Assembly (NCBI GenBank): GCA_021793335.1
Contig: JAJYSW010000163.1
Span: 1-7,402 of the forward strand
DNA length: 7,402 nucleotides
Source of the DNA: Actinomycetes bacterium
GTDB lineage: Bacteria > Actinomycetota > Actinomycetes > Mycobacteriales > Micromonosporaceae
Direction: 5' to 3'
Positions 5,546 to 7,402 of this stretch are shown piece by piece; positions within the stretch are counted from its first letter, which is position 1, and the number at the start of each line of letters is the position of its first letter. Below the pieces are notes generated by a model. It did no database searches, was not told where the DNA came from, and was given only the letters and a program-made list of their open reading frames with translations. The position numbers were made by a program, and so were the translations under genes.

Positions 5546-7036
5546 TCAGCCTAGACGCTGCGCCAGCAGATGAAAACCACGATGCACCACGTTCGCCACC
5601 CGGGCCTGCGCGGGAGTGGCGCCGCCATTGGCGAACGCGCGCCAACGCGAGGCGGCCGCGATCGCCGCGCGCCGCAACTGGGGACGGGGGGCCTCGGGCA
5701 TCCCCAAGACGACGCCGGCATCGTCGGTCAGTGCCAGGCGGGCCACTTCGGCCTCCATCTCCTCGGGCAGGGCGACCTGCCCGGTGGTGACCGAAGCGGC
5801 GGCCTCCAACAGCGGCAACCGGTGATACTCGGGCCGGGCCACGATCGACTCGACCGCGCCGCGCAGCAGATCCCGGTCGCCCGGCGGCCCCGAGGAGGCC
5901 GCGCCCTCCAAGCGCGAGAGCGCCCAACCGGCCTTGATGACATCGGCGCGGACCCCGAAGATCTGGTGCAACGTGGTACGCAGCCGGGGAAACCCCGAGG
6001 CCGCGAACAGCAGCCGCACCAGCTCACCGGTCGCCAGATGCGGATTCGCCTGCAGATGCGCGATCGCGAAGTTGATCCCGTACAGGTCCAGCCGCTCCAG
6101 CAGGCGACGGCGCTGATCGACATCGACCGGGCCGTCGGTGGAGGTGAACAGGCCGGCCGAGGCGAGCATGAGCGCTCGCTTCTCCTCGTCGAGACCGGCG
6201 AGGGTGCGCAGCGCCTCGCAGTCGGCGGCGGTCAGCAGCCCGGCCTCGGCGGTCTCGGCCAGCAGCCCGACCACCGGCACGACGTCGCACACGGCGCGAC
6301 GCAGGATCGCGGCCTGGTCGGCGGCGATCGGCCCGGCCACCGGCCACGGGTCCTGGCCGGGACCGGGAGCGAGCTTATCGGCCTTGTTGTACAGCGCCAA
6401 GGAGTTCATCGGAGAGCTCGACAGCTGCTGCGAGGCCTTCGCGAACGCCTCCAAGGCCTCGACGTCATCGGCGCGGACCTGCTGGGTCACGACGTAGATG
6501 ATCGCCTCGGCCCCGGCCACGGCCTCCCGGGAATCATCGTCGACGTCCTCGGCGATGGGCGCGGCGAACAACATCTCACGGGCCGCATCCGAGATATCGG
6601 TGTTGACCGACTGGAGACCGGGCGTATCGATCACGATCAGGTCCCGCAGCCGATCCGAGGACAACTGCACATCGATCATCGCCGCATCGTCGGCGGGAAT
6701 CGGCAGCGTCGTCGGAATCATGCCACCCGCATCCAACGGCACGGCATGACTGCGGCCGTCACGGGCGATCACATCGACCCGGTCGGCCGGACCGTACCGG
6801 AACTGCGTCACCACACGAGTGCACTCCCCGGCCGCGGTCGGAGCGACACGACGGCCGATGAGCGCGTTCACCAGCGTCGACTTCCCGGCCTTCAACCGAC
6901 CGGCGACGGCGACTCGCAACGGCTGCCCCAACCGAGAGGCCACCTCCTCGACGACGGCACGTGAGGAGCCGCTGACCTTCCCGGACAGCTCCTCGCACAT
7001 GCTCGCCACACTCGTGGTGAGTTGCCCTGCCACCAT
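5546..7036 (-). CDS. IniC-like dynamin family GTPase without membrane segment
   Basis: A 496-residue dynamin-type GTPase, close to the roughly 490 residues of mycobacterial IniC. All nucleotide-binding motifs are present: G1 GRLKAGKS at 46-53, G2 Thr73 in ECTRVVT, G3 DTPGL at 137-141 and G4 NKAD at 217-220. After the G domain (about 40-260) come mostly helical regions (270-496), with no strongly hydrophobic stretch long enough for membrane insertion. This is the main difference from the second GTPase, and the two probably act as a heteromeric pair, as in other two-gene bacterial dynamin systems (inference). ATG 7036 is chosen: the G1 motif then lies at the usual distance, and GGAGGAAAGG (7060-7051) is upstream, though its 14-base spacing is long. 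GTG 7033 is an alternative. The frame is open to 7330, but that extension is compositionally unlike the protein and overlaps the divergent gene. It is the first gene of the operon. Confidence 0.92.
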   Translation of the reverse strand: MVAGQLTTSVASMCEELSGKVSGSSRAVVEEVASRLGQPLRVAVAGRLKAGKSTLVNALIGRRVAPTAAGECTRVVTQFRYGPADRVDVIARDGRSHAVPLDAGGMIPTTLPIPADDAAMIDVQLSSDRLRDLIVIDTPGLQSVNTDISDAAREMLFAAPIAEDVDDDSREAVAGAEAIIYVVTQQVRADDVEALEAFAKASQQLSSSPMNSLALYNKADKLAPGPGQDPWPVAGPIAADQAAILRRAVCDVVPVVGLLAETAEAGLLTAADCEALRTLAGLDEEKRALMLASAGLFTSTDGPVDVDQRRRLLERLDLYGINFAIAHLQANPHLATGELVRLLFAASGFPRLRTTLHQIFGVRADVIKAGWALSRLEGAASSGPPGDRDLLRGAVESIVARPEYHRLPLLEAAASVTTGQVALPEEMEAEVARLALTDDAGVVLGMPEAPRPQLRRAAIAAASRWRAFANGGATPAQARVANVVHRGFHLLAQRLG

Positions 7037-7050
7037 GCTGACGCATCCGC

Positions 7051-7060
7051 CCTTTCCTCC
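7051..7060 (-). promoter_or_regulatory. ribosome binding site region of the IniC-like gene
   Basis: GGAGGAAAGG on the minus strand precedes ATG 7036. Spacing from its last base is 14, longer than ideal. The purine-rich match is strong, and ATG 7036 and GTG 7033 are the nearest in-frame starts downstream. Confidence 0.5.
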
Positions 7061-7075
7061 GAGTCGCGGACCGGC

Positions 7076-7131
7076 CGCCGACGCCGGTCTGCGGCATCGA
7101 AGTTTCCGCAATATCATGAGAGGCGTCGGCG
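7076..7131. repeat. 10-bp inverted repeat enclosing a second 5-bp inverted repeat
   Basis: CGCCGACGCC at 7076-7085 is the exact reverse complement of GGCGTCGGCG at 7122-7131, with 36 bases between. Within that spacer TGCGG (7090-7094) pairs with CCGCA (7106-7110). The two repeats have nearly the same centre (about 7103 and 7100). The arrangement lies 40-95 bp upstream of the dynamin operon and could be a two-part operator or a cruciform or leader hairpin. The arms are GC-rich, so some chance pairing is expected. Confidence 0.45.
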
Positions 7132-7163
7132 ATCCGTCGACTGACAACGACGATACAAACCAC

Positions 7164-7179
7164 AGGCGGATCACCGCCT
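7164..7179 (+). repeat. 6-bp hairpin in the leader of the ATPase gene
   Basis: AGGCGG (7164-7169) and CCGCCT (7174-7179) form a perfect 6-bp stem closed by the tetraloop ATCA, 21 bases before the ribosome binding site of the plus-strand gene. It may be a leader-mRNA hairpin or half of a regulatory site. Confidence 0.35.
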
Positions 7180-7200
7180 CCCCCAATCGTGCCAGAGCGT

Positions 7201-7207
7201 GAAGGAG
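7201..7207 (+). promoter_or_regulatory. ribosome binding site selecting a TTG start
   Basis: GAAGGAG lies 5 bases before TTG 7213. An in-frame GTG at 7189 is the only other nearby start and has no Shine-Dalgarno sequence, so this site decides for TTG. Confidence 0.65.
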
Positions 7208-7212
7208 CCCCC

Positions 7213-7402
7213 TTGGCCGTCCCGTCGTCTCCCGCCCCCGGCCTGCGCCCCCCACCGGCGCCCGCCCGACCGCGGGCGACCGCGCCCTGCGCCGACCGAG
7301 ACGACGCCCTGCGTCAAGCCGCCGACGCACTGACCGAGACCGGCCTGGTGATCTTCACCGGACCGCCCGGGTGCGGCCGCACCCACCTGCTCGAACGCCT
7401 CG
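7213..7402 (+). CDS. P-loop ATPase, N-terminal fragment; possible IniR/STAND-type regulator
   Basis: An open plus-strand frame of 63 complete codons begins at TTG 7213 and runs off the right edge. A Pro/Ala-rich, probably flexible N-terminus (1-26) leads to ADRDDALRQAADAL, then a hydrophobic strand (LVIFT, 45-49) and a Walker A-like loop GPPGCGRT at 50-57. The usual Lys of GxxGxGK[ST] is Arg56. This arrangement of a helix, a strand and a P-loop soon after the N-terminus is typical of AAA+/STAND ATPases, including large LuxR/MalT-like actinobacterial regulators. In M. tuberculosis the ATPase-type regulator gene iniR lies divergent to iniBAC, so by position this may be the regulator of the dynamin operon (inference). 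Only the first 63 residues are seen; sensor and DNA-binding domains would be beyond the window. An orphan AAA+ or helicase-type ATPase is also possible. Confidence 0.72.
   Translation, partial: MAVPSSPAPGLRPPPAPARPRATAPCADRDDALRQAADALTETGLVIFTGPPGCGRTHLLERL

Larger units (their letters stand above)
7037..7212. promoter_or_regulatory. divergent promoter/operator region between the dynamin operon and the ATPase gene
   Basis: These 176 bases separate two divergent genes and must hold promoters for both. The middle (7100-7165) is clearly richer in A/T than the genes. A minus-strand stretch with TGATATT (7117-7111) and a plus-strand GATACA (7152-7157) are possible -10 elements, but neither has a convincing -35 partner, so no transcription start is assigned. 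Inverted repeats inside are listed separately. If the divergent ATPase is a regulator, this is the natural place for it to act. Confidence 0.6.

Noticed and set aside
5526..5927. N-terminal extension of the GrpE-like protein to 5927
   Set aside because: The extension overlaps the first GTPase gene in another frame and has shadow-like Gly/Arg composition. GTG 5525 has a perfect ribosome binding site.
5570..6964. Plus-strand open frame of 464 codons
   Set aside because: It is antisense to the IniC-like GTPase, rich in Gly, Arg, His and Gln, without motifs; the minus strand encodes all GTPase motifs.
7085..7109. ECF-sigma-like promoter (minus-strand GGAAAC ... CGTC) before the dynamin operon
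   Set aside because: The two elements are 18 bases apart, slightly long, and short motifs of this kind occur often by chance in GC-rich DNA. There is no independent support.
7037..7330. N-terminal extension of the IniC-like GTPase to 7330
   Set aside because: It would overlap the divergent ATPase gene and the intergenic region, and its Arg/Gly-rich translation is unlike the protein. ATG 7036 gives the family's normal length.
1..7402. CRISPR arrays, tRNA or rRNA genes, insertion sequences
   Set aside because: No regularly spaced direct repeats, tRNA-like cloverleaf, rRNA core sequence, transposase motifs or terminal repeats were recognised on either strand.

Overview
The window comes from a GC-rich actinobacterium, most likely of the order Mycobacteriales (Nocardia, Gordonia, Rhodococcus or Mycobacterium relatives). 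This rests on the strong G/C bias at third codon positions, GTG and TTG starts, and a pair of IniA/IniC-type dynamin-like GTPases beside a divergent ATPase gene, which recalls the isoniazid-inducible iniBAC/iniR locus of mycobacteria. The genus cannot be fixed from sequence alone.

Layout, right to left, because nearly everything reads on the minus strand. At the right edge (7213 onward, plus strand) lies the beginning of a P-loop ATPase, probably a STAND/IniR-like regulator. A 176-bp divergent intergenic region (7037-7212) with nested inverted repeats separates it from a four-gene minus-strand operon. That operon holds an IniC-sized dynamin-like GTPase without membrane segments (7036-5546); a small membrane-anchored GrpE-like protein (5525-5001); an IniA-like dynamin with a membrane-inserting hydrophobic hairpin (5004-3124); and an extremely acidic, probably disordered protein (3131-2613). 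The genes are 20 bp apart or overlap by 4 and 8 bp, so they are almost certainly co-transcribed and partly translationally coupled.

A 230-bp gap with inverted repeats (2383-2612) follows. After it come a membrane-bound J-domain protein (2382-1117) and, 48 bp further, an IucA/IucC-family siderophore synthetase (1068 to the left edge). The synthetase is incomplete because it runs out of the window.

Working model (inference): the two GTPases form a membrane-remodelling or membrane-repair pair, one with a membrane paddle and one soluble. The GrpE-like and J-domain proteins are the two classical Hsp70 co-chaperones, and both are tethered to the membrane here. No Hsp70 is visible, so the partner should lie just outside the window or be the housekeeping DnaK. 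The combination suggests a membrane-localised, chaperone-regulated dynamin system. The acidic protein is the least understood part. The siderophore gene is probably a neighbour with its own promoter rather than a component.
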